Source: CALIBK01 sp037444165
GTDB taxonomy: Bacteria > Desulfobacterota > BSN033 > UBA1163
Length of the DNA: 31,733 nucleotides
NCBI GenBank assembly: GCA_037444165.1
Contig: JBBIMX010000030.1
Coordinates: forward strand, 1-31,733
Direction: 5' to 3'
Both the position numbers and the translations under genes were made by a program. The notes below the pieces were generated by a model. That model saw only the letters and a list, made by a program, of their open reading frames with translations. It had not been told where the DNA came from and searched no databases. This document shows positions 7,511-16,507 of the stretch, in pieces (positions within the stretch are counted from its first letter, which is position 1; the number at the start of each line of letters is the position of its first letter).

Positions 7511-10500
7511 TTAAGCCAGGGCTTGCAATAATCTTTTGGTGCTTCCAAAAGGGTCTCTTCTCATTTCAGGATTTCTGGAAAGAATCAATTTTGAATCAGG
7601 GGTGAGTCGACACTTCTCCCCTCCTCTCTGAATCCACTCCAGAATCTTTTGAGGAGAGACTCGTGTGGATTCATGGAAGGTCAGAATGATCTGCTCCGGT
7701 GTCTCTTCTAATTTTTTTACAGACAACTTCATCAGTAAGATCTTTATCTTGATGATCTCGAGGAGATGAAGGGCTTCCTCCGGAATCCTTCCGAAACGAT
7801 CTTTCAACTCTACTGCAATCTCATCGACTTCTTCATCTGACCGGCAGAGAGAAAGCCTTCGATAGAGGCTCAATCGCTCGGAGGGATCCTCCACATAGGT
7901 TTCCGGGATAAAGGCAGGGACACGGAGATGAATTTCCGGGGTGATCTCTTCCACGACCTCCTCTCCCCTCAATTCCTTCACCGCCTTTTCGATCAACTCC
8001 ATATAGAGTTCTAATCCCACCGCAGCGATATGGCCCGATTGAGAACGTCCCAATAGATTTCCAGCCCCACGGATTTCTAAATCCTGGAGGGCTAAACGAA
8101 ATCCGGATCCAAGTTCACTCATCTCTTGAATGGCTCTTAGCCTTCGTGTAGCCTCTCGAGAGAGAGAGAATCCCGAAGGAATGAGAAGATAGGCGTAGGC
8201 CTGATGGCTTCCTCTCCCCACACGGCCTCGAAGCTGATAGAGGTCTGCCAAACCAAACTGTTCCGCATGATTGATCAAAATGGTATTGGCCGTTGGAATA
8301 TCCAGACCTGATTCAATGATGCTGGTGCAGACTAAAAGGTTATACTCTCCCTGCACAAACTGAAACATGACCTTTTCTAATTCTCTTTCGTTCATCTGCC
8401 CATGGGCCACGGCGAGCCGGGCCTGAGGGACAAGCTGCTTGAGATGGTGAGCGATGGAGTAAATGTTTTGTACCCGGTGGTGGACAAAGAAGGCCTGTCC
8501 ATTTCGGGCAAATTCCCTCTCCAAAGCCTCCCGAATGACCTCATCATCGTAGCGAACCACAAAGGTTTGAATAGAGAGCCGGTGCTCCGGAGGGGTCTGG
8601 ATGAGGGTAAGATCGCGGATTCCTGAGAGACCCATCTGAAGGGTTCGTGGGATAGGGGTGGCGGTGAGGGTAAGGGTATCCACGAGCCTCTTCATCTCTC
8701 TCAATCGCTCTTTCTGGATGACTCCAAATCGATGTTCCTCATCGATGATGAGAAGGCCTAAATCCCTAAAGACCACATCCTTTTGCAACATCCGGTGGGT
8801 CCCGATGAGGATATCGATCCTTCCTTCGCTTAATCGTTTTAAGATCTCTTTCTGTTCTGCACGCTTCTTGAATCGGCTCAAGGTCTCAATGACCACAGGA
8901 TAATTTTTGAATCGATGAGAGAAGGTATGGTAATGTTGCTGGGCCAATACCGTGGTGGGGACCAAGAGGGCTACCTGTTTTCCATCCATCACGGCTCGAT
9001 AGGCAGCTCGAATAGCGACCTCTGTCTTTCCAAATCCCACATCTCCACAGATGAGGCGATCCATGGGTTTGGGACGACTCATATCCTCCATGACCTCCTG
9101 GATAGCCTTCCATTGATCAGGTGTCTCCTCGTATTCAAAGGTCGCCTCAAACTCCTTAAAAGACTGATCAGGAGGAGAAAAACTCGTTCCCCTGAAGGCC
9201 TCTCGTTCAGCATAGAGATCGAGAAGTTCTTTCACCATCTCCTCGGCAGCCTTCTTCGCTCTCTTCTTCGCCCTCTCCCAGGAATGGCTCCCCAATCGAT
9301 CCAGCCTGGGCGTTCTCCCCTCTCCACCAATATAGCGTTGAACAAGATTGAGTCGATCTACAGGAACATAGAGTTTATCTCCCTCTTGGTATTCAAGGAG
9401 GAGGAAATCGTTGGAGATCCCTCCAATGGAAAGACGTTTGAGACCTCGGTAAAGGCCTATCCCATAATCGGCATGGACCACGTAATCATTTTCTTGGAGT
9501 TCCCTATAGGAGGAAAGAAGGGCCCCCTTATCCCTTAACCCTCTCTCCCTTCTCTTTTCCTCCCGAAACTTCCTCCTCTCCCCAAAGATCTCCTCTTCGG
9601 TAAGGATCATCCATCTCTCGGAGGGGTTTCGAAAGCCTATTGAAAGGGGACCGACCAGTAATATCAATTCTTTTTCCTCTTGCTTGAGAGACGTTTGGAA
9701 ATCCCCTTTGGTTTCCAGAAAGCCGTCTATCTCGTAAGAAGAGAGAAGTTCTTTCATCCTTTGGGCCTGAAGGGGATGATGGGAGACCAGGAAGATTCTC
9801 AATCCTTCTTGCCTCCATTTTCGAAGAAAGGTTGAAAGAACAGACAGGGGAGATCCTTCATGAGAAGGATTCTCCTTGGAGAGAGCGGCCTTCAACTCCA
9901 TTCTGAAATCTTCATTGCTTTCTATTTCAAAGGAGAAGACCTCGTCACACTGGGGTGGAGCAACGGGACCTTCTTGCAAAAAAAGAATCCTTAATCTCTG
10001 GGTAAAAAGAAGGAATTCTTCGGGAGCGAGATACTGGGTTTCAGGAGAAAGGACAGGATCCCCTCTCCGAATCGCCTTTTCGTAATGGGTCAAAACAAGT
10101 CGATGGAAGGACTCTATTTCCTTATCCACCTCTTCTTTTTCCACTATAAAAAGTCCATCTTCTTGGTTCCAATAATCCAGGAGCGAGACCATGGGGGAGT
10201 CGGAGGGATTTTTTGACCTATCACTGGCTGGAAGGAGAAGGGCTTCTCTTTCTTCATTCCCGGGGATAGAGCGCTGGGTTTGGCAATCAAATCGTCTCAA
10301 GGAGACCAGATAGTCTCCTTCAAATTCGAGTCTCAGTGGATTTTCTTCACTGGGAGGAAAAAGATCAATCATAACGCCCCGGACACTGAAATCTCCTCGC
10401 TCTTCGACGACCTTCGTTTCAACAAATCCTCCCTCCCTGAGGAAAGAGACCAATCGTTCACGATCCACCTCTTCCCCCCGGCGAAGAAGAAGGGTTGACT

Positions 10501-10906
10501 GCTTGAGTTGGACAGGAGAGATCACCTTCTGAAGAACGGCTTTGGCAGTGGTCACGATAATGACCTCTTTGTCTTGAAGAAGGGCAAAGAGGCATTTCAT
10601 CCTTTCTTTCAAGGTCTCTGGATGGGGTGGAATCTCATCATAGGGAAGAGTCTCATAGGGTGGGAAAAAGAGAATCTCCTTTGCCCCCTCTGGATAGAAA
10701 AATTGGAGGTCTCCAAGAAATAGCTCTGCCTCCCGGGTTCGAGGGAAGAGGATTAAGAGAGACCCCTTTCGTTCCCTCTTCCAACAGGAGAGAAAATAGG
10801 CCGAAGAGGAACCCTTGAGGCCGCTCAATCCAATACGTCTCCATTCCTTTTTGGATTGAGAATCGATCAACGAGAAGAGAGGGTCAAATATTTTTTTTGT
10901 GACCAT
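7511..10906 (-). CDS. mfd: Transcription-repair coupling factor
   Basis: An ATP-driven DNA translocase of 1131 residues that pushes stalled RNA polymerase off damaged DNA and recruits UvrA. The N-terminal UvrB-like region runs to about 340. The CarD-like RNA-polymerase interaction domain is at about 473-545 (ENDYVVHADYGIGLYRG). The superfamily 2 motor follows, with Walker A GDVGFGKT (621-628), DEEH (722-725), TATPIPRT (748-755) and QLRGRVGRG (891-899). The C-terminal TRCF domain is at about 1000-1110. All motor motifs are intact and the length is normal. The gap to the upstream DUF2062 gene is 34 bases, so mfd probably shares its transcript and continues into the three isomerase genes. Confidence 0.97.
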   Translation of the reverse strand: MVTKKIFDPLFSLIDSQSKKEWRRIGLSGLKGSSSAYFLSCWKRERKGSLLILFPRTREAELFLGDLQFFYPEGAKEILFFPPYETLPYDEIPPHPETLKERMKCLFALLQDKEVIIVTTAKAVLQKVISPVQLKQSTLLLRRGEEVDRERLVSFLREGGFVETKVVEERGDFSVRGVMIDLFPPSEENPLRLEFEGDYLVSLRRFDCQTQRSIPGNEEREALLLPASDRSKNPSDSPMVSLLDYWNQEDGLFIVEKEEVDKEIESFHRLVLTHYEKAIRRGDPVLSPETQYLAPEEFLLFTQRLRILFLQEGPVAPPQCDEVFSFEIESNEDFRMELKAALSKENPSHEGSPLSVLSTFLRKWRQEGLRIFLVSHHPLQAQRMKELLSSYEIDGFLETKGDFQTSLKQEEKELILLVGPLSIGFRNPSERWMILTEEEIFGERRKFREEKRRERGLRDKGALLSSYRELQENDYVVHADYGIGLYRGLKRLSIGGISNDFLLLEYQEGDKLYVPVDRLNLVQRYIGGEGRTPRLDRLGSHSWERAKKRAKKAAEEMVKELLDLYAEREAFRGTSFSPPDQSFKEFEATFEYEETPDQWKAIQEVMEDMSRPKPMDRLICGDVGFGKTEVAIRAAYRAVMDGKQVALLVPTTVLAQQHYHTFSHRFKNYPVVIETLSRFKKRAEQKEILKRLSEGRIDILIGTHRMLQKDVVFRDLGLLIIDEEHRFGVIQKERLREMKRLVDTLTLTATPIPRTLQMGLSGIRDLTLIQTPPEHRLSIQTFVVRYDDEVIREALEREFARNGQAFFVHHRVQNIYSIAHHLKQLVPQARLAVAHGQMNERELEKVMFQFVQGEYNLLVCTSIIESGLDIPTANTILINHAEQFGLADLYQLRGRVGRGSHQAYAYLLIPSGFSLSREATRRLRAIQEMSELGSGFRLALQDLEIRGAGNLLGRSQSGHIAAVGLELYMELIEKAVKELRGEEVVEEITPEIHLRVPAFIPETYVEDPSERLSLYRRLSLCRSDEEVDEIAVELKDRFGRIPEEALHLLEIIKIKILLMKLSVKKLEETPEQIILTFHESTRVSPQKILEWIQRGGEKCRLTPDSKLILSRNPEMRRDPFGSTKRLLQALA

Positions 10907-10940
10907 ACCCCTTCATTTTTCAATTAAAGCAATAGGGGTG

Positions 10941-11417
10941 TCAAGATCGAAGCCGTGGGGATCGATAGAATCGTATCCATTTCAGGGAGAGGGGATAGGC
11001 GATCAGGGCAAAAAAGGTAGATAAAAGAAGGGAACCCACGTGGAAGGATAAAAATAGACCTTTTTGAGAGGAGATTCCTCTCCAAAAATCCATATTAAAG
11101 AACCCCGACTCCATTCCTAACCGGAAAATCTCTTTGATGGTAGAATAGTCAAACTGATAGCCGATGACCTTCATCCCTAACCAGGTGGCGAAGGTGTAAT
11201 AGGGAAGGAGCCCCCACGGGGTATTGGTCCAAACTCCCAGAAGAAGGGCCACCCGATTTAATCCGAAAAGAAAGGCAATCGCCATTCCACCAAGGGTGTG
11301 AAATCCCAAAAAGGGAGAGAATCCCAGAAAGATTCCGATTGAAAAAGCCAGTGCGGTTCGTTCGGGTGTATCGTCAATATGAAGAAGTTTCTTAATCGAT
11401 TCTTTCAGACGGATCAT
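10941..11417 (-). CDS. DUF2062 family membrane protein
   Basis: 158 residues with DUF2062 features: a short basic N-terminus, a first hydrophobic stretch FSIGIFLGFSPFLGFHTLGG, a second around MAIAFLFGLNRVALLLGVWT with the family's N-[TN]-P-W-[GT] pattern (NTPWG), and a C-terminal membrane segment near 125-148. DUF2062 is an integral membrane domain of unknown biochemical role, often found near lipid or glycosyltransferase genes. The start is three bases after the stop of the flavoprotein gene and lacks a strong ribosome site, which suggests translational coupling. Confidence 0.82.
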   Translation of the reverse strand: MIRLKESIKKLLHIDDTPERTALAFSIGIFLGFSPFLGFHTLGGMAIAFLFGLNRVALLLGVWTNTPWGLLPYYTFATWLGMKVIGYQFDYSTIKEIFRLGMESGFFNMDFWRGISSQKGLFLSFHVGSLLLSTFFALIAYPLSLKWIRFYRSPRLRS

Positions 11418-11420
11418 CTT

Positions 11421-12623
11421 TTAAAAATTGGTCATGGCTTTTCTAATTTTCTCACTCCATCTTCCTTTTAGGAGGTCTCCGATCCTGACTTTCATCTTTG
11501 AGACAAACCCTCTGTAGTTTTCTCTCCCTTCCAGTACCTGGAGATAGAAATGGGCCAGTTCAGGATAACTCTTTAAGGTTTCATAGGCCAGTTTGGTGAA
11601 GCGAAAAACAAAGCGGGAGAAAGGAAGGGCCCATTTTAAATTTTCAAAGATATGAAGACGAATCGATTCTTGATATAATTCAGAGGGCGGAAGACCTTTT
11701 TCTATCGATTGACAGATGGCTTGGGCAGCCACCTGACCGCTCAGGATAGCATAATAGATCCCCTCTCCCTGGAGGGGATCCATCAAGTGGGCGGCATCCC
11801 CTACCAGGAGAATCCTTCCTTGCGAGACCTTTTGCCATTCATGATAAAAAGAGGGCAGGGGATGGCCCACAACCCTCTCCATCTTCCCTTCCGAAAGATA
11901 TGGGAGGCCCTTTCGAAATGCCTCAAAACACTCTCGAAGATTTATTTTCCCATTCTCTCGAAACATTCCTCCCATTCCGATAGAGAGCCATTCTCTCTTT
12001 GGGAATACCCATCCATAACCATTCGGGACACCTCCAAAATCCAGATGAACGAGATGAAATTCTTCCTCTGGGAACCCTGTAGAGGCCTCCAAAGGGAATT
12101 CCCCCTCCATGGCAATTCCATTCCACTGGGAATGACTCAAGCCAGGGGAGAGCGTTCGAGCCACGAGGCTCTCTGCTCCATCCGCACCGATGAGGTATCT
12201 ACAGAAGAACGGTTTTCCCTTTTCGATGTTCACCTCTACGCCATCCTCTTTTTCTAATACACCGATGACCTTCCCCCTCTCGAGGAAATGGGCCCCTTCT
12301 CTCAGGGCTTGTTCTAAGAGGAATTGGTCAAATCGGTCCCTCATCACCATGAAGGCAATGGGTGTTTTCGATTCGATGAAAAACGGATTTTTAAAGCGAT
12401 AGCTGAATTTTGCCCCATAAATAGTATTTTCAATCACCGAAGAAAGGTCAAATTTAAGAAGATGGTAGGTCTTGAGGGAAAGACATCCTCCACAGGCTTT
12501 ATATCTCGGAAACTTTTCTTTCTCAATGAGAAGAGTCTTTAGGCCAGCCTGAGCAGAATATCGAGCGGCAGTGGAGCCCCCTGGGCCTGCTCCAATAATA
12601 ATTACCTCATAGTCATACTTCAT
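11421..12623 (-). CDS. Geranylgeranyl-reductase-family FAD-dependent oxidoreductase
   Basis: About 400 residues. A Rossmann motif IIIGAGPGGSTAARYSAQAG near the N-terminus binds FAD. The segment RYKACGGCLSLK resembles the CGG motif of geranylgeranyl reductases. The second FAD motif is GDAAHLMDPLQGEGIYYAI. The family reduces isoprenoid double bonds in archaeal lipids, chlorophyll side chains and quinones, but also contains enzymes with other substrates, so the substrate here is unknown. An ATG at 12635 is possible, but GGAGGAGG lies just before the ATG at 12623, which I prefer. It sits between the LUD/iron-sulfur gene and DUF2062 on one strand. The iron-sulfur protein could supply electrons, but that is speculation. 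Confidence 0.82.
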   Translation of the reverse strand: MKYDYEVIIIGAGPGGSTAARYSAQAGLKTLLIEKEKFPRYKACGGCLSLKTYHLLKFDLSSVIENTIYGAKFSYRFKNPFFIESKTPIAFMVMRDRFDQFLLEQALREGAHFLERGKVIGVLEKEDGVEVNIEKGKPFFCRYLIGADGAESLVARTLSPGLSHSQWNGIAMEGEFPLEASTGFPEEEFHLVHLDFGGVPNGYGWVFPKREWLSIGMGGMFRENGKINLRECFEAFRKGLPYLSEGKMERVVGHPLPSFYHEWQKVSQGRILLVGDAAHLMDPLQGEGIYYAILSGQVAAQAICQSIEKGLPPSELYQESIRLHIFENLKWALPFSRFVFRFTKLAYETLKSYPELAHFYLQVLEGRENYRGFVSKMKVRIGDLLKGRWSEKIRKAMTNF

Positions 12624-12679
12624 ATCCTCCTCCATCCCGACCCTGTGAAGCCTCTAAAATTCCTCTTCAGGGAAAAACT

Positions 12680-14698
12680 CTACTCCTTTTTAGAAAACCT
12701 CACTTTCCCCGCCTCGATTCTTTCTGAAAGATATTCCGGTGTGGTCATAATCTTCATGGGATGCTTAGAGAGAAGGCCCTGGGTCAAATGGTGCTTACAG
12801 GTCAGACAATCGGTGAGCAGGAGATCGGCCTTTACTTCTACGGCTTCATCGATTCTCCTTCGGGCTATCTCTCTTGAAAATTTTGGATAGAATCCCCGAA
12901 TTCCTCCTCCTCCACCACAACAGAGAGATTCCCGATGATGGTGTTCCATCTCAACCAGATGGCCACCGATCCTTTTTAATAGAGCTCTTGATTCATCAAA
13001 CGACCCCATTCCTCTTCCTAAATGGCAGGGATCGTGATAGGTCAGAATCCGCTCATCCTCTTCGAAGGCCTCAAAGGAGAAGTGACGATTGAGGTAAGCC
13101 ATCAAGGTTTCGAAAATAAGCCCTGTCGACTCCTTTTTATCCCACTCTAAAAAGGTCTTCAGACACGTGGGACAGAGGAATAGGACCTCCCTGGCCCCCT
13201 TCTCTTTGATTCTCTGGATGTTTTGCCGAATTCGATCCGAATTAGGAAGGGAACCCGTTTCTTCTTTGACGGCCTCGCAACAGAGCTCATCGATCAAGGA
13301 ATAATCCGTCCCTAAAGTTTTAAGAAGGTTGAGGGACTTCAGCGTGGTTTCCTCCTCCATGGTCAAACCCACACAACCGATGAAGACAGCGACAAAAGCC
13401 TTTTTGGGAGTCGAAGGAAGCAGAAGGCGTGGTACCTCTCCATAAGGAGTTCCGAACCGATCGATCGTCTTATGGAGTTCCCTTATTTCCTCAAGCTCTT
13501 CTGAAAGGAGTGGGTCTTCAAGACTCATTTTCCTCAATTCTTTAATCCTTTTGCCCGCGTCAATTCCTACTGGACAGACCTCGCCACAAAGCCCGCAGGT
13601 TGTGCAAAGAAAGAGACCCTCTTCAATCCCTTCTCTTTTTCCTCGAAGAAGGGAGCAGAGGGCCACCCCTCTTCCTCCCAGCATCCCCTCTGCTCCAAAA
13701 AAGGGGCCGACGGAATTATAAGTGGGGCAATCCAGTAAACAGTTCCCACATCCAATACAATAGAGAAGATCGGAAAAGTCCCTCTTACCTTCCAGGATTT
13801 CTTTTCTTCCATTGTCTAAAAGGATGATGACCGGTTCCCGGGGATCATGCATCCCATAGAAAGGAATTTTTTCCACATCCGAAGACTTGGATCTCCCTCC
13901 TACAATATCAATAAATGAAGGGAAAAGGGATCCCGTAGCCAGATAGGTCTCCAGTTTCACCATGAGCAGGGCATCTTGGAGGTCGGGATAAATCTTATCA
14001 ATGGAGGCAAGGATAAGGTGCTTCGGCCGGGATCGAACTCGGGTGATGTTGCCTTCGTTATGGACCATGAGAATGGCACCTTCTTTTGCAGCGACTCCAT
14101 TGGCACCCGTAATTCCAATCCTTGCCCTCTGGAGATAGGGTTCGATATCTTCTCTAACAGCTTGCATTAACTGTTCTGGGACAGGAGGAACCTCTTTCTT
14201 TAAATGCCGGGAGAGCACCTCTGCAATCTCATATCGGGTGAGATGGACAATCGGACCCGTGTAATGAGAGGACCGCCCTCCTATCAATTGATTGATTCGA
14301 TCTCCGATGTCGGTCTCGATGACCTCAATTCCATGCTCCGTCAGAAATGAAGTAAGGCCGATCTCTTTGGAGAGGTTTGATTTCGATTTCACGACCAATT
14401 TTTCCTCTCCTATCTCTTTTAAAAATATCTCACAGGCCTCTTGCCCATCCCTTGCTTGAAGGACTCGAAATTGATTTCCCTCAAGCCGGGCGATCGCTTT
14501 CTTGAGGAGATCCCAATCCCCAAGGGCCGAGGAACGAACCTTCTTCAGGATCTCTTTGGCCTTTTCAAACTCCTCATAGAGGGGTAAGTTTTGCTTCTGA
14601 CGAATTCGCGTTTCTCGAAAGGCTCGCCTCTGATTTTCCATTTCAGCCTTCTTGATCTTCTCCTTTAACTCCCTGTATTGTTTCTGAATCAATCCCAT
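12680..14698 (-). CDS. LUD-4Fe4S-CCG fusion iron-sulfur oxidoreductase (LutB/LutA/HdrD-like)
   Basis: 672 residues. An LUD domain (about 60-300) includes GITGANGVAAKEGAILMVHN, as in LutB/LutC lactate-utilisation proteins. Two [4Fe-4S] motifs follow (C314, C317, C320, C324 and C365, C368, C371, C375). Two CCG domains of heterodisulfide-reductase/LutA type come last: the first with C442, C473-C474, C509 and C512, the second with C558, C593-C594, C631 and C634. In the Bacillus lactate system LutA (CCG) and LutB (LUD plus Fe-S) are separate; here both are in one chain. It is a cytoplasmic electron carrier or dehydrogenase subunit, probably for lactate or another 2-hydroxyacid. No FAD-linked lactate dehydrogenase or permease is nearby, so the substrate is not proven. 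AGAAGGA precedes the ATG. Confidence 0.88.
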   Translation of the reverse strand: MGLIQKQYRELKEKIKKAEMENQRRAFRETRIRQKQNLPLYEEFEKAKEILKKVRSSALGDWDLLKKAIARLEGNQFRVLQARDGQEACEIFLKEIGEEKLVVKSKSNLSKEIGLTSFLTEHGIEVIETDIGDRINQLIGGRSSHYTGPIVHLTRYEIAEVLSRHLKKEVPPVPEQLMQAVREDIEPYLQRARIGITGANGVAAKEGAILMVHNEGNITRVRSRPKHLILASIDKIYPDLQDALLMVKLETYLATGSLFPSFIDIVGGRSKSSDVEKIPFYGMHDPREPVIILLDNGRKEILEGKRDFSDLLYCIGCGNCLLDCPTYNSVGPFFGAEGMLGGRGVALCSLLRGKREGIEEGLFLCTTCGLCGEVCPVGIDAGKRIKELRKMSLEDPLLSEELEEIRELHKTIDRFGTPYGEVPRLLLPSTPKKAFVAVFIGCVGLTMEEETTLKSLNLLKTLGTDYSLIDELCCEAVKEETGSLPNSDRIRQNIQRIKEKGAREVLFLCPTCLKTFLEWDKKESTGLIFETLMAYLNRHFSFEAFEEDERILTYHDPCHLGRGMGSFDESRALLKRIGGHLVEMEHHHRESLCCGGGGGIRGFYPKFSREIARRRIDEAVEVKADLLLTDCLTCKHHLTQGLLSKHPMKIMTTPEYLSERIEAGKVRFSKKE

Positions 14699-14758
14699 TC
14701 CTTCTCTCCGTTTTTTTATTCAATTCTGCAATGTTTCAAAAAACAAAACAAGAATCGA

Positions 14759-14779
14759 TCATCCCTCTTAGAAGGATGA
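14759..14779. promoter_or_regulatory. 21-bp dyad between divergent LUD and rimO genes
   Basis: TCATCC-C-TCT-T-AGA-A-GGATGA is a 21-base symmetric site, perfect except for one opposed C/A pair. It lies between the two divergent starts, where an operator would control one or both. A consensus TATAAT stands at 14818-14823, directly before rimO, but no good -35 box is found at the correct spacing. The dyad is seen; the regulatory role is inferred. Confidence 0.35.
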
Positions 14780-14831
14780 CATTTTACGATGGGATTTATT
14801 CTCAACACAAGGTGAGGTATAATTAATTGTG

Positions 14832-16169
14832 ATGCAAGAGAGGGTCTGTCTGATCAGTCTTGGATGTCCCAAAAATCTGGTGGATTCAGAGGTAATTTTA
14901 GGGCTCCTTTCAAAAGAAGGCTATTCGATCACCACCCAGCCGGAAAGGGCGGAGATCCTTATTGTAAATACATGCTCCTTCATTCAAGAGGCTACTCAAG
15001 AAGCTATCGAAACAATCTTAAAACTCATCCCCTATAAGAAGGAAGGACGATGCCGCCTCCTTGTCGTTTCTGGATGTTTCCCACAACGCTATGGAAGAGT
15101 CTTAGAAAAGGAATTGCCGGAAGTCGACCTTTTCGTTGGGACGGGTGCGTTTCATAGGATTCCTCAGATTCTAAAAAAGGGGAGGTGGAAGAAAAGCTAT
15201 CTTTCGGGGACCACGTTTCTTTATAATGATCGGACTCCCAGGATCCTTTCAACCCCTTCGCCGACCGCCTATCTAAAAATTGCAGAGGGTTGCTCGAGGT
15301 CATGTACCTTCTGTACGGTTCCAAAGATTCGAGGGCCTTATCGAAGCAGAGGACTTCCTTCCATCCTCAGAGAAGCAGAAAGATTGGCCTCGCAAGGAAT
15401 TCAGGAGCTCATTCTCATTGCTCAGGATACAACGGCCTACGGGGAGGATCTGGGTGGTGAGGTTTCTCTTCAAAAACTTTTGAAAGAACTTGTTCGAATC
15501 GATGGCCTCCGCTGGATTCGAATCCTTTATGGATATCCCCAACATGCCAACTTCCCAAACGAACTTCTCGAACTGATGGCAAAGGAGCATAACGTGTGTT
15601 CCTACCTTGATCTTCCCATTCAGCACATTGACGATGAGATTCTAAAACGAATGGGGAGGAGGACGAAGAGCCAAGAGATTCGAGAGCTTCTGAAAAGGAT
15701 TCGGGCTTTCATCCCCCATATCACCTTGCGCACCTCTTTCATCGTTGGGTTCCCGGGTGAGAAGGATTCTCAATTTGAGTCTCTCATGGAATTTGTAAAG
15801 GAGACTCAATTTGACCACCTTGGGGTCTTCAAATATTCCCGAGAGGAAGGAACCCCTGCTTCCCGACTTTCTGACCAAGTCCCTGAGAAATTGAAAGAAG
15901 AACGTTTTAAAGCTCTTATGGAAGTTCAAAGAGAGATCTCTCATGAGAAATATCGTAAGAGGATTGGGCAAAGGGTGAGGATATTGGTTGAAGGAGAGGG
16001 GCCCCAAATTGGGACATTGAGAGGAAGACTTGAGGGCCAGGCGCCTGACATCGATGGGGTGGTCTTTTTAAAAGGGAAGGCCAAGCCTGGAGACTGGGTG
16101 GAAGCTCAAATCCTTGAGGCCCTTCCTTATGATCTGATCGGAGAAATCGAAAGAATTCTTCCTGATTGA
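14832..16169 (+). CDS. rimO: Ribosomal protein S12 methylthiotransferase RimO
   Basis: A radical-SAM enzyme that adds a methylthio group to the conserved aspartate of ribosomal protein S12. About 445 residues, normal length. The N-terminal MTTase domain has its three cluster cysteines (C13 in LGCPKNLVDSE, C49 in NTCSF, C83 in SGCF; numbering from the GTG at 14829). The radical-SAM motif is CSRSCTFC (C155, C159, C162). A TRAM domain closes the C-terminus. LGCPKNLVDSE separates RimO from the tRNA enzyme MiaB. GTG at 14829 and ATG at 14832 are adjacent starts. AAGGTGAGG at 14809-14817 is slightly nearer the GTG, so either is possible. The gene is monocistronic and divergent from the LUD gene. 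Confidence 0.95.
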   Translation: MQERVCLISLGCPKNLVDSEVILGLLSKEGYSITTQPERAEILIVNTCSFIQEATQEAIETILKLIPYKKEGRCRLLVVSGCFPQRYGRVLEKELPEVDLFVGTGAFHRIPQILKKGRWKKSYLSGTTFLYNDRTPRILSTPSPTAYLKIAEGCSRSCTFCTVPKIRGPYRSRGLPSILREAERLASQGIQELILIAQDTTAYGEDLGGEVSLQKLLKELVRIDGLRWIRILYGYPQHANFPNELLELMAKEHNVCSYLDLPIQHIDDEILKRMGRRTKSQEIRELLKRIRAFIPHITLRTSFIVGFPGEKDSQFESLMEFVKETQFDHLGVFKYSREEGTPASRLSDQVPEKLKEERFKALMEVQREISHEKYRKRIGQRVRILVEGEGPQIGTLRGRLEGQAPDIDGVVFLKGKAKPGDWVEAQILEALPYDLIGEIERILPD

Positions 16170-16191
16170 CCTCCCTTTCAGGACTGTATCA

Positions 16192-16208
16192 CCCCCAACG
16201 GTTGAGGG
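16192..16208 (+). terminator. Weak terminator-like hairpin after rimO
   Basis: CCC-C-CAA pairs with TTG-A-GGG around a CGG loop, with one C/A mismatch, and TTTAATAA follows. It lies 22 bases past the rimO stop. The stem is imperfect and the T run short, so this is a modest candidate. Confidence 0.35.
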
Positions 16209-16224
16209 TTTAATAAAGATTGAT

Positions 16225-16265
16225 AATCCCTCTCAGGATTATTCCCCAACTGAGTGAAGGATTAC
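16225..16265 (-). repeat. Solo end of the GTAA-type miniature element next to a full copy
   Basis: Read on the minus strand, this starts GTAATCCTTCACTCAG, then TTGGGGAATAATCCTGAGAG, matching the left end of the complete element at 29353-29400. The core and far end are missing; rimO begins its 3' end only about 50 bases away. Exactly 8 bases (16266-16273) separate it from the complete copy at 16274. The two abutting ends create a perfect 8-bp stem, GGATTACC/GGTAATCC (16259-16280). Confidence 0.65.
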
Positions 16266-16273
16266 CAAAAGTG

Positions 16274-16507
16274 GTAATCCCTTACTGAAGAGTGGAAATA
16301 AATTAATCCCGACAGGAGTATTTCCGAAATCCATAGAACGCGGATGAATTTTATATGAATAGATCCTACGAATCGATCCATCGTAGAAATGGGTTTCTGA
16401 TTAAAACAAACCAAAGTAATGAGTTCTATGGGCCATTTAAGGTAGCCGCACTATGGATTTCTCCAACACTCCTCTCGGGATTATTCCCAAACTGAGTGAA
16501 GAATGAC
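16274..16507 (-). mobile_element. GTAA-type miniature inverted-repeat element, inverted copy upstream of rpsB
   Basis: A 234-bp copy, in opposite orientation, of the element at 29353-29587. Over 16358-16418 the two copies match at 60 of 61 bases, and similarity is high elsewhere. The ends are GTAATCCCTTACTGAAG (16274-16290) and, at the other side, CTGAGTGAAGAATGAC (16492-16507). The flanking octamers CAAAAGTG and TAAAAGTT share a six-base core, AAAAGT, consistent with a decayed 8-bp target duplication. The element carries no coding capacity. It fills most of the 442-bp gap between rimO and rpsB, so any distal rpsB regulation must act across it. Confidence 0.82.

Noticed and set aside
12680..14698. 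Dedicated lactate utilisation operon (lutABC)
   Set aside because: The fusion contains LutA- and LutB-like modules, but there is no lactate permease, separate LutC or lactate dehydrogenase nearby, so I named it by domains only.
16259..16280. Perfect hairpin GGATTACC-AAAAGT-GGTAATCC as the rimO terminator
   Set aside because: It is explained by two abutting miniature-element ends around an 8-bp spacer, and no T run follows.
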